The notes under the pieces were generated by a model. It was not told where the DNA came from, made no database searches, and worked only from the letters and a program-made list of their open reading frames with translations. The translations under genes were made by a program, and so were the position numbers. Below are positions 1 through 7,151 of a stretch of 8,148 nucleotides of DNA, piece by piece. The DNA comes from Oscillospiraceae bacterium (GTDB lineage Bacteria; Bacillota; Clostridia; Oscillospirales; UBA929): contig JAISVY010000150.1 in assembly GCA_031271325.1 (NCBI GenBank), positions 1 to 8,148 on the forward strand, given 5' to 3'. Position 1 is the first letter of the stretch. The number at the start of each line of letters is the position of its first letter.

Positions 1-2367
1 GGTTATTTCGACAAAGAAAAAAAGGAATATGTGATCACGCGCCCCGACGTGCCGGTTTCGTGGACAAACTACTTGGGCGTGGAGGACTTCTGCACCGTGC
101 TCTCCCACAACGCCGGGGGTTACAGCTTCTACCGCTCGCCGCAGTACCACCGGGTCACCCGCTTCCGGCAGAACGGGGTGCCGCTTGACCGCCCGGGGCA
201 CTATATGTATATCCGGGACGACGAAACGGGTGAGTACTGGTCTGTCTCATGGCAGCCAACCGGCGGGAGCACAGAGGGCTGCCAAACCCGCCACGGGCTG
301 TCTTACAGCGTATTCTCCCGCGCGCGCAACGGCATCGAGGCGGAGCAGACGTGTTTTGTGCCGCTCGGAGACGCCTGCGAGCTGTGGGACGTAACCCTGA
401 AAAACACCTCCGCGTCCGCCCGGAAGCTCTCGGTTTTCGGCTATTGCGAATTTTCGTTCCATCACATTGATATGGATAACCAAAACTTTCAGATGAGCCT
501 GTACGCCGCGGGAGCGGATTATAAAGACGGAATCGTTCAGCATGACCTGTATTATGAGGAAACGGGGTACCAGTGTTTCTCAGCCTCGTTTGAGCCGGAC
601 GGCTACGACTGCCTGCGCGACGCGTTCTTAGGTTCCTACCGCACCGAAACCAACCCCTTGGCGGTGGAAACGGGGCGGTGCTCCGGCTCGTCCGGCACCA
701 CCGGCAACCACTGCGGCGCGCTGAAGAAAACGGTTACGCTGACGCCGGGCGGAAGCGTAAACCTGTTTTTCCTCCTCAGCGAAGGACCGCGCGCCGAGGC
801 GGCGCGCCTCCGGGAAAAATACAGAGAGCCCGGAGCCATCCAAAAAGCGGAGAAAGCGCTGGCCGCGTGGTGGGACAAGCGGCTCGGCTCACTGCAAGTC
901 TCGCTGCCTCACCCCGAAATGGAAAACATGCTGAATGTCTGGACGCTGTATCAGGCGGAGGTGAACGTGCTGTTCAGCCGCTTTGCTTCCTTTATTGAGG
1001 TTGGCGGGCGCACCGGTCTTGGCTACCGCGACACGGCGCAGGACGCCATGTGTATCGTGAACGCCGAACCGGACGGCTGCCGGAAGCGTTTGATTCAGCT
1101 GCTGCACGGGCAGGTGTCGGCCGGTTACGGGTTGCATCTGTTCCAGCCGGAATGGTTTATGAAGGGGGAAGATCCGCAGAGCTTTCAGTCTCCGACCGTT
1201 GTCGCGGCGCCGGACAGGTCCAATATCATCCACGGGATCAAAGACGTCTGTTCCGACGATCATCTGTGGCTGGTTGCCGCCGTTTGCGAATACGTAAAAG
1301 AGACGGGAGATGTGGATTTCTTCGATATGGTCATCCCCTACGCCGACGGAGGAGAAGGCAGTGTCTACGAGCATCTGGCGCGCGCGCTGGATTTTACCGC
1401 CGGGCATATGGGGGCGCACGGCATCCCGCTGGGTCTCCGCGCCGACTGGAACGACTGCCTGAACCTCGGCGGCGGCGAGAGCGGGATGGTGGCATTCCTC
1501 TATTTGTGGGCGCTGAACCACTTTATCGGTGCCGCGCGTTTCCTCGGGAAAACCGGGGACGCGGAAAGATACCAAACCGCGCTGGACAAGGCGGCGGCGG
1601 CGAGCGAAACCGCGCTGTGGGACGGCGAATGGTATTTGCGCGGCTATACCGCCTCGGGACGCCCGATCGGCGGCGCCGAAGCGGCGGAGGGAAAGGTGCA
1701 TCTGGAATCCAATACGTGGGCGGTTGTCTCCGGCGCGGTCCCGCGCGACAAAGGGCTGCGATGCATGGACGCGGTAGACCGATATTTGTTTACGGCGTAC
1801 GGGCTGATGCTGAACGCCCCGAGCTTCACCGAACCGGACGACGAGGTGGGGTTTGTCACCCGCGTCTATCCGGGCGTGAAGGAAAACGGCGCGGTCTTCT
1901 CGCACCCCAACCCGTGGGCATGGGTCGCCGAATGCATGCTCGGGCGCGGCGGTCGGGCGGTGCGCCTGTATGACGCGCTCTGCCCCGCGCTGCAAAACGA
2001 CAGTATCGAAACCCGTAAGGCCGAACCGTACAGCTATTGTCAGTTTGTCATGGGGAAAGACCATCCCCTGCACGGGCAGGCCAACCATCCGTGGATGACC
2101 GGGACCGCCGGATGGGCGTATTACGCCGCCACGCACTATATCCTCGGCATCCGTCCGGAGTTCGACCGCCTGACGGTCGATCCGTGCGTCCCGCCGGGCT
2201 GGAAGTCCTTTTCCGCCGTGCGGATCTGGCGCGGCACGGAGTACAGAATCACGGTCGAGAACCCCAACGGCGCGGAACACGGCGTCCGTGAGCTGTATGT
2301 AAACGGGGAAAGAGCGGACTTTATCCCCCTCTCCAAAGAGCCGGTAGACGTGCGGATTGTGATGTAG
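1..2367 (+). CDS. GH94 glycoside phosphorylase, probably cellobiose phosphorylase (5' end cut by window)
   Basis: The product cleaves a beta-linked disaccharide with inorganic phosphate, giving alpha-sugar-1-phosphate plus a free sugar. It is cytoplasmic, with no signal peptide. The reading frame is open from base 1 and encodes GYFDKEKKEYVITRPD, the usual GH94 N-terminus, so the true start lies a few codons upstream and the GTG at 31 is internal. Numbering from base 1 (788 residues), the family layout is an N-terminal beta-sandwich (about 1-290), a helical linker, an alpha/alpha barrel (about 320-725) and a C-terminal beta domain. Visible motifs are TGLGYRDTAQD (338-348), ADWND (481-485, containing the general-acid Asp), SHPNPW with His635, and WMTGTAG with Thr700-Gly701. 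The last two match the phosphate-binding His and Thr-Gly of characterised GH94 enzymes. The length fits cellobiose or chitobiose phosphorylase rather than the longer cellodextrin or beta-1,2-oligoglucan enzymes. Family is certain; cellobiose specificity is inferred. Confidence 0.93.
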   Translation, partial: GYFDKEKKEYVITRPDVPVSWTNYLGVEDFCTVLSHNAGGYSFYRSPQYHRVTRFRQNGVPLDRPGHYMYIRDDETGEYWSVSWQPTGGSTEGCQTRHGLSYSVFSRARNGIEAEQTCFVPLGDACELWDVTLKNTSASARKLSVFGYCEFSFHHIDMDNQNFQMSLYAAGADYKDGIVQHDLYYEETGYQCFSASFEPDGYDCLRDAFLGSYRTETNPLAVETGRCSGSSGTTGNHCGALKKTVTLTPGGSVNLFFLLSEGPRAEAARLREKYREPGAIQKAEKALAAWWDKRLGSLQVSLPHPEMENMLNVWTLYQAEVNVLFSRFASFIEVGGRTGLGYRDTAQDAMCIVNAEPDGCRKRLIQLLHGQVSAGYGLHLFQPEWFMKGEDPQSFQSPTVVAAPDRSNIIHGIKDVCSDDHLWLVAAVCEYVKETGDVDFFDMVIPYADGGEGSVYEHLARALDFTAGHMGAHGIPLGLRADWNDCLNLGGGESGMVAFLYLWALNHFIGAARFLGKTGDAERYQTALDKAAAASETALWDGEWYLRGYTASGRPIGGAEAAEGKVHLESNTWAVVSGAVPRDKGLRCMDAVDRYLFTAYGLMLNAPSFTEPDDEVGFVTRVYPGVKENGAVFSHPNPWAWVAECMLGRGGRAVRLYDALCPALQNDSIETRKAEPYSYCQFVMGKDHPLHGQANHPWMTGTAGWAYYAATHYILGIRPEFDRLTVDPCVPPGWKSFSAVRIWRGTEYRITVENPNGAEHGVRELYVNGERADFIPLSKEPVDVRIVM

Positions 2368-2390
2368 CCCCGCCGGCGCGTCGCGTTTGC

Positions 2391-3683
2391 CTACGCGATG
2401 TCCAACTCAAACCAAAATGTGCTGCCTTTGCTCTGCTCGGAAATGACGCCGTAGGTACCGCCGTGCAGCTCAATGATCTTTTTTACGATGGAAAGACCCA
2501 GCCCGGTTCCCGCGATGGCGCGCTTGTGCGTTTCGCTTCCCCTGTAATACCGCTCCCAAATGTGGGGAATGTTTTTCTGCGTGATTCCCTTGCCGCAGTC
2601 AATCACGGATATTCGCACTTTATTGCCCGCTGTGTCCTGCCGGACGGTTATGATTTTGCCGTCCCCGCTGTAATGTATGGCGTTCAGCAGAAGGTTGTAA
2701 AAAACCTGCGTAATTTTAATCTCGTCGGCGTTCACATACCTCTCGCCGTCATGCTCAAAATGAATTGCGTACCCGTCGCTGCCGGCAAGCTCCGTCACGC
2801 GTGAGATCGTTTCGCTTAAACTCTCGGTCAGGTTGTAGACAGAGGCGTGCAGTTCCATCACCCCCGCCTCTAACTGGGATACGTCCAGTATATCGTTTAC
2901 CAGAGACGCCAAGCGCTTTGACTCGTCCATGATAAGCTGCGTCTGCTCGGGCGTAACCTCGGCCGGAAAATCGTGCATCATCTCCGCATAGCTGTAGATT
3001 AAGGCCAGCGGCGTACGCAGGTCATGGGATACGTTCGCCATCAGTTCGCGCCGCAGGTTATCCGTTTGAGACAATTCTCCGACCGCGATGTTCAGCGTAT
3101 CTGACAATTCCCGTATCTCCAAAAAACCGTGCCCTGTAAAATGCGTGTCGTAACGGCCGACAGCGAGCGACTTTGCCCCTTCGCTGATCTTCTCAATAGG
3201 CTTTGATATGCGCCGGGCGATAATAACGGCTAACACGACCGCGCAAAAAAGCATGACGCCGCTGATGATATATAACTGAAACCGCAGCGTTGATATGGTG
3301 GCGTCCATCGGCGTGATGATGGCGTGAAAGGTGAGCGAAAGGTTCCGCCCGTCCGAAAGGGTGAAATCCTTTGTCTCGGTCACGCTTTCCATCGGGCGTC
3401 TGTTCGGATTGCCGGGATTGGGCCGGTCGGGGACGAGAAACTCCTGCGCGGGCATAACAAGGATTTCTTTTTCCGTGCCGAGATCCGCGATGATCGCCTG
3501 TAAATCGGATTGGTTGATGTTTTTCTCAACAAGCGCGACCGCTTCCCTGATCTCCATACGGCGGATCAGTTTATATGTCTCCGTCAAAAGAACGGTTTGC
3601 ATGAGCCACAGCATCACAATAAGCAGAGCGCAAAACCCCAGCAGAAACATGAAGATACGCCACTTCAGCCTTACGTTATCCAT
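2391..3683 (-). CDS. HAMP-domain sensor histidine kinase of a two-component system
   Basis: This is a membrane sensor kinase that autophosphorylates on His and passes the phosphate to the adjacent regulator. The longest reading frame (431 residues) opens with TTG at 3686. The next codon is ATG at 3683, which I prefer, giving 430 residues. In the 431 numbering: TM1 about 9-32; an extracytoplasmic sensor of about 100 residues (33-135) with a Pro/Asn-rich stretch near 86-98; TM2 about 136-157; HAMP about 156-210; the H-box NVSHDLRTPLALI with phosphoacceptor His221; the N-box around 327-340 (Asn331, Asn335); the G1 box DCGKGI (363-368); and the G2 box GTGLGLSIV (393-401). All catalytic boxes are intact. 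The start overlaps the regulator's end by 8 bp, implying translational coupling. The sensed signal cannot be read from the sequence, because the sensor domain matches no family I recognise. Confidence 0.95.
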   Translation of the reverse strand: MDNVRLKWRIFMFLLGFCALLIVMLWLMQTVLLTETYKLIRRMEIREAVALVEKNINQSDLQAIIADLGTEKEILVMPAQEFLVPDRPNPGNPNRRPMESVTETKDFTLSDGRNLSLTFHAIITPMDATISTLRFQLYIISGVMLFCAVVLAVIIARRISKPIEKISEGAKSLAVGRYDTHFTGHGFLEIRELSDTLNIAVGELSQTDNLRRELMANVSHDLRTPLALIYSYAEMMHDFPAEVTPEQTQLIMDESKRLASLVNDILDVSQLEAGVMELHASVYNLTESLSETISRVTELAGSDGYAIHFEHDGERYVNADEIKITQVFYNLLLNAIHYSGDGKIITVRQDTAGNKVRISVIDCGKGITQKNIPHIWERYYRGSETHKRAIAGTGLGLSIVKKIIELHGGTYGVISEQSKGSTFWFELDIA

Positions 3684-4368
3684 CAAACCGATACCCCAAT
3701 CCGCGCAGCGTGGTAATCTGACCCGCGTACGGTCCGAGGGATTTGCGCAGCAGCTTCATATGGGTGTCCAGAGTGCGGTCGTCGCCGAAATAATCGAATC
3801 CCCATACCTCGGTCAATATCTTCTCCCTCGGAACGGCGATATTCTTGTTGCGGATGAGGAAGAACAGCAAATCGTATTCTTTGGGAGCCATATCCGCCTG
3901 CGCGCCGTCAATAAACACCTTATACGCGGTCATATCCGCCTTGAACCCGTCTTTTTCAAAGACGACATGACCGTCGCCGTCGGGCTTCGCGGGGGCGCTT
4001 TTAGCCGTCCGGCGCAGGACCGCGTTCACACGCATCATCACTTCTTTGGATGAAAACGGTTTTACAACATAATCGTCCACACCGATTTCAAAGCCGAACA
4101 TCTTATCGTATTCCTCACCCCGCGCGGAGAGCATAATAATCGGCACGTCTGACTCTTTGCGGATTTCACGCACTGCCGAATAGCCGTCAAGCTCCGGCAT
4201 CATAATATCCATCAGGATAATATCAAACGTTTCCCGGCGGCAGGCTTCCACCGCTTCCATACCGTCCCCGGCCTCGGTCACCTCATGCCCCTCAAACTTG
4301 GCGTATCGGTTCAAAACGGCGCGAAGTCCCGCCTCATCGTCGCATATCAAAACTTTCGCCACAACCAT
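3676..4368 (-). CDS. OmpR/PhoB-family response regulator
   Basis: This is a DNA-binding transcription regulator activated by the downstream-encoded kinase. The 230-residue form starts at ATG 4368, supported by GAGGGGG at 4372-4378. An in-frame TTG at 4392 would add eight residues, but it lies inside the hairpin at 4385-4417 and is unlikely. The receiver domain (about 4-118) has acidic residues Asp10-Asp11, phosphoacceptor Asp54 in ILMDIMMPELDG, Ser81 at the switch position and Lys103 in VVKPF. A short linker (121-133) leads to a winged-helix output domain (about 134-229) with APKEYDLL and the recognition-helix region RTLDTHMKLLRKSLG, ending in TLRGLGYRF. The receiver and output domains are complete. 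It is the first gene of a two-gene regulator-kinase unit overlapping by 8 bp. Its targets are unknown; the polyphosphate/CotH genes just upstream are candidates by proximity only. Confidence 0.96.
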   Translation of the reverse strand: MVVAKVLICDDEAGLRAVLNRYAKFEGHEVTEAGDGMEAVEACRRETFDIILMDIMMPELDGYSAVREIRKESDVPIIMLSARGEEYDKMFGFEIGVDDYVVKPFSSKEVMMRVNAVLRRTAKSAPAKPDGDGHVVFEKDGFKADMTAYKVFIDGAQADMAPKEYDLLFFLIRNKNIAVPREKILTEVWGFDYFGDDRTLDTHMKLLRKSLGPYAGQITTLRGLGYRFDG

Positions 4369-4371
4369 CAG

Positions 4372-4378
4372 CCCCCTC
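4372..4378 (-). promoter_or_regulatory. Ribosome binding site fixing the response regulator start
   Basis: On the minus strand GAGGGGG lies just before ATG 4368. Its GAGG core sits 6 nt from the start, which favours this ATG over the upstream in-frame TTG at 4392. Confidence 0.65.
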
Positions 4379-4384
4379 AAAACG

Positions 4385-4417
4385 ATAGCCAAGCAGCCGG
4401 CTGCGGTGCTTGGCTAT
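4385..4417 (-). terminator. Strong hairpin between the CotH gene and the regulator; terminator or attenuator
   Basis: Eleven perfectly paired bases (ATAGCCAAGCA at 4385-4395 with TGCTTGGCTAT at 4407-4417) enclose a further CCG/CGG pairing and a four-base loop. The hairpin begins 7 nt after the CotH stop codon on the minus strand, the usual place for an intrinsic terminator. The trailing tract (CGTTTTG) is short and interrupted, so termination is probably incomplete. The regulator's ribosome binding site follows only a few bases later, so the same structure could instead limit read-through into the two-component genes. The hairpin is certain from sequence; its function is inferred. Confidence 0.65.
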
Positions 4418-4424
4418 ATCCGTA

Positions 4425-6401
4425 TCATATCACGTTTTTTCGCTTTTTCGCAATAAAAATTGTGGCGGCGGCAAGCGCGGCTGTCAGAATACCCACGATG
4501 GCGGCATACTCGGGATCGAACCCGCTTTGTTCCGCCGCGCCCGCCGTTTCCTGCATACCCCAAGGCGCCGCGCCGTCTCCTTCCTCTGTGCCGGGATTCC
4601 CGGTCAGACCGCGTCCGGGAAATCCCGTCATGCCGGAGAACATCTCTATCTGCTCTTCCGATATGCCGAGTTCAACGATCGCCGCCTTTACCTCGTCGGT
4701 CAATTCTCCTCCGGCGCCCTGCAGAATTTGCATGGCTTGCCGTATCGTCTCCCTGTCCGGCACCCCGCCGCCCAGCCCGCCAAATCCGTTGCCGAATCCG
4801 CCGCCTTCTTCATCGGGCTGCCCGCCCCGGCCGGGGAAATCTCCGCCGTCCCGGTTGCCGCCGCCCATCATGGAACCGAGCGCGGAAAGATTAATGCCGG
4901 AAGAATCGACAAGCGCCGACGGATTTTCGTTCTGCCCGCTTGCCGTGGAGGGTACCGTTCCCTCCAGCTGCCCCTTAACGCTCTCCGCGCGCAGTGTGCC
5001 GATTTCTATCAGTTCCGGCACCGCCGCCTGATATTCTTCGTGGGTGACGTACGCGGACACGTCGTTTTCAACATACGCGCTGATTTTGCTGTTCAGAGCG
5101 GCTACCGTGCTTTCAAACAGCCCGCTCTCAACGTAGCCTTCCGCAATCTGATTCAGATACGTATGGTATTGCTCGCGGTACTCATCCACTTCCAGCAGTT
5201 TGTTCAGCAGGGGTCTGTCTTCCATCGACACGCCGCTGACCGGCGTGTCGACGGGGAAGTTGACCACGCCGGAGGCGTCGCCCGACTGGAAACCGCCGAA
5301 GGCAAGCCCGTAATCCCACGGCAAGACGGTGAGCCGCCCGCCGCGTTCGTAGATGTAATAATTCTGCTGCATATTCGAGGAATAGCTGTCGAGGTTGACC
5401 ACAAAATTATGAGCCGCGAAGTACCGCAGAATCCCGTCCACATCAAAATACTCTTCAAGGTTTGTTCCCTCGTTCAGATTTTTGATGGCGGTTATGACGC
5501 GTTCTTTGTCCTTGTCAGAATTTCCGCTGAATACAGGATTGTCAAAAATCGCGCTGTAGCTGCTGATTTCGTCATCCGTATAAACGAGAGAGCCGCCGCC
5601 GGACTGTCCTCCAAAACCGCCGCCCATGCCCCCGCCGCGCGCTCCGTCATTTTCGGGAATCCCCTGCCGGCCGTTTGGACCGCCCCATTCCCCCGCGTCT
5701 CCGTCCGGCATGGCACCCATATCCGGCATAACCGCGTTCGCCGCGGCGGTATCGATCCGCGCATCCTCGAAGTCGCCCCGCCCGCCCATCTGGATTTTCA
5801 CGCTGTAAAGCTGACCGCCCGACGTATGAAACGCTCTGTCAAGATACGATTCGTCATACCTCTCCAGCGCAATACCGAAGCAATACGCCTCACCGTTGAC
5901 GGTGACGCTTGCGTAGCCGGTCAGAGGCGCTTCCACCCCGATGTAGCGCATCATGTCGTAAGCGATATAATCCTTCATGTATGTCGCGTCGCCCATCATA
6001 TTGTTGACGCAAAAGGCATCCAGCCCGTAACAGTTCTGCCCTTTGACATACTCGTCGAATTTGAATTGCAGGCTGTACCGCGCGTCTTCGGAATTCGCTG
6101 TCTGCGTGAGGCTGGAATTGCCCTTCGTGCGGACGCCGACCGTGCTGAACCGCTCGCCGTTGATCAGCAGGTCGCCCGAAATCCACTCCTTGGCCGTGGG
6201 ATTGTCAAGCAGGCTTTGCCAGTCTTCCTCGGCCACCTGAACATCTATCGTCATCACGTCCCCGCTGAACAGCCGCGTCTGATACTCAGGGATTTGGGTT
6301 GTGTCTAACATCTCCGCCGCGTAGACAATCCCGCCGCAGAACAGCAGGCTGACCGCCATGACAAGCGCGGTTAATGCCGCGATGCGTTTATTCGCGATCA
6401 C
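4425..6401 (-). CDS. CotH kinase-like extracytoplasmic protein, membrane-anchored
   Basis: The family is named after the Bacillus spore-coat kinase CotH, an atypical protein kinase. The 658-residue product starts at GTG 6401, because AAGGGAGG sits 7 nt upstream. An overlapping out-of-frame ATG at 6403 runs straight into TGA. Residues 1-29 form a signal peptide (probable cleavage near VYA-AE). The CotH domain spans about 40-440: RTKGNSS (91-97), a YMKDYIAYDMMRYIGV block (141-156), NLDSYSSN (336-343, Asp338 and Asn343) and LPWDYGLAFGG (360-370, Asp363). The last two fit the catalytic-loop and metal-binding positions of CotH kinases. A Gly-rich insertion (about 225-271) interrupts the domain. 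A second Gly-rich low-complexity stretch (511-547) and a small helical segment (549-590) precede a C-terminal TM helix (about 631-651) with tail KKRKNVI. No LPXTG motif is present. It follows DUF4956 by 36 bp. The family is clear; the substrate is unknown, and nothing else in the window suggests a spore-coat role. Confidence 0.9.
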   Translation of the reverse strand: MIANKRIAALTALVMAVSLLFCGGIVYAAEMLDTTQIPEYQTRLFSGDVMTIDVQVAEEDWQSLLDNPTAKEWISGDLLINGERFSTVGVRTKGNSSLTQTANSEDARYSLQFKFDEYVKGQNCYGLDAFCVNNMMGDATYMKDYIAYDMMRYIGVEAPLTGYASVTVNGEAYCFGIALERYDESYLDRAFHTSGGQLYSVKIQMGGRGDFEDARIDTAAANAVMPDMGAMPDGDAGEWGGPNGRQGIPENDGARGGGMGGGFGGQSGGGSLVYTDDEISSYSAIFDNPVFSGNSDKDKERVITAIKNLNEGTNLEEYFDVDGILRYFAAHNFVVNLDSYSSNMQQNYYIYERGGRLTVLPWDYGLAFGGFQSGDASGVVNFPVDTPVSGVSMEDRPLLNKLLEVDEYREQYHTYLNQIAEGYVESGLFESTVAALNSKISAYVENDVSAYVTHEEYQAAVPELIEIGTLRAESVKGQLEGTVPSTASGQNENPSALVDSSGINLSALGSMMGGGNRDGGDFPGRGGQPDEEGGGFGNGFGGLGGGVPDRETIRQAMQILQGAGGELTDEVKAAIVELGISEEQIEMFSGMTGFPGRGLTGNPGTEEGDGAAPWGMQETAGAAEQSGFDPEYAAIVGILTAALAAATIFIAKKRKNVI

Positions 6402-6408
6402 ATCGTTT

Positions 6409-6416
6409 CCTCCCTT
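6409..6416 (-). promoter_or_regulatory. Ribosome binding site for the CotH-like gene
   Basis: AAGGGAGG on the minus strand ends 7 nt before GTG 6401. It decides the GTG start, since the overlapping ATG at 6403 is followed immediately by TGA. Confidence 0.8.
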
Positions 6417-6437
6417 CGGGTTGGCGTTGGTCTTTCG

Positions 6438-7106
6438 TCACATATAGTAATCTCCGTTATAGGAAACAAGCGTTGCGTTCAAAACCCCGTCGATGCCGAG
6501 CAGCGCGTTGACAAACTGTGAGGACGATTCCGACAGCCGCACCTCGACGGTCAGTTCCACGCCTTCGCGCGAAACGCTTTTTGCTTTTACGACGTGTTTT
6601 TTCGTTTGCGCGCTCAGCAGTTGGAGCGATTTTTCTTCCGCCTGATCTCCCGCGCAGCTTATGATGACAACATACGGCGTGTCATGGGTCTTTCGGTTGA
6701 CGAAGACAAACAGAATCAGCCCGATGACAATGGAGCCGATAACCGCCAGCGGGATCAGCCCCACGCCCACAACAATACCCGCCGTAATCGACCAAAACAG
6801 GTAGACGAGATCAAGCGGCTCTTTTACCACCGTTCTGAAACGGACGATGGACAGCGCGCCGACCATGCCGAGGGATGTGATCAGGTTTGAGGAAACGGCC
6901 ATGATGATGAGCGTCGTAATCAAATCCATCGCAATCAGTGAGATGCCGAAAGACGACGAGTGCATGACGCCCTTGAACGTTTTGGTGTAGACAAAAAAGA
7001 TGAACAGGCCGATGGCAAACGACATAAGCAGCGCCGCCAATATATCGGGCAGGGAAAAGGACGCCGCCTTATCCAAAAAGCTGAAGTTAAACAGTTGTTC
7101 CAACAT
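6438..7106 (-). CDS. DUF4956 family multi-pass membrane protein
   Basis: This is a conserved membrane protein of unknown function, 222 residues from ATG 7106. A longer frame from ATG 7121 (227 residues) is less likely: that ATG is part of the ATGGAGGA containing the ribosome binding site and has no site of its own. Hydrophobic segments fall at about 22-42, 54-77, 100-117 and 118-137. The family signature GMVGALSIVRFRTVVKEP (80-97) lies between the second and third. The last 80 residues (about 145-222) are soluble and alternate beta and helix, ending VNALLGIDGVLNATLVSYNGDY, which resembles an ACT/ferredoxin-like fold. The gene lies 45 nt after the VTC gene and 36 bp before the CotH gene, consistent with one operon. 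In this family's typical context it partners VTC and CotH proteins; a channel, transporter or scaffold role is inference. No key residue appears missing. Confidence 0.9.
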   Translation of the reverse strand: MLEQLFNFSFLDKAASFSLPDILAALLMSFAIGLFIFFVYTKTFKGVMHSSSFGISLIAMDLITTLIIMAVSSNLITSLGMVGALSIVRFRTVVKEPLDLVYLFWSITAGIVVGVGLIPLAVIGSIVIGLILFVFVNRKTHDTPYVVIISCAGDQAEEKSLQLLSAQTKKHVVKAKSVSREGVELTVEVRLSESSSQFVNALLGIDGVLNATLVSYNGDYYM

Positions 7107-7113
7107 GAGTAAA

Positions 7114-7119
7114 TCCTCC
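7114..7119 (-). promoter_or_regulatory. Ribosome binding site fixing the DUF4956 start
   Basis: GGAGGA on the minus strand ends 7 nt before ATG 7106. This supports that start over the in-frame ATG at 7121, which has no purine-rich site upstream. Confidence 0.8.
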
Positions 7120-7151
7120 ATAAGATATTGATGGGTGTCTTTGCGCCGAGG

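Noticed and set aside
31..33. GTG as start of the GH94 gene, preceded by a purine run (AAAAAAAGG)
   Set aside because: The upstream in-frame residues GYFDKEKKEY match the conserved GH94 N-terminus, so the gene begins before the window; the purine run is Lys/Glu codons.
889..2280. 463-codon open frame on the minus strand, antisense to the GH94 gene
   Set aside because: Same shadow effect; the plus-strand frame carries all the GH94 motifs and the antisense product resembles nothing I know.
2368..2390. Possible bidirectional terminator between the convergent GH94 and kinase genes
   Set aside because: The 23 bp gap is GC-rich but shows no clear stem with a T tract on either strand.
4410..6308. 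632-codon open frame on the plus strand, antisense to the CotH-like gene
   Set aside because: It mirrors a GC-rich gene with strong codon bias, has no recognisable domain, is rich in Arg/Ala/His as shadow frames are, and the minus-strand frame is unmistakably a CotH family protein.
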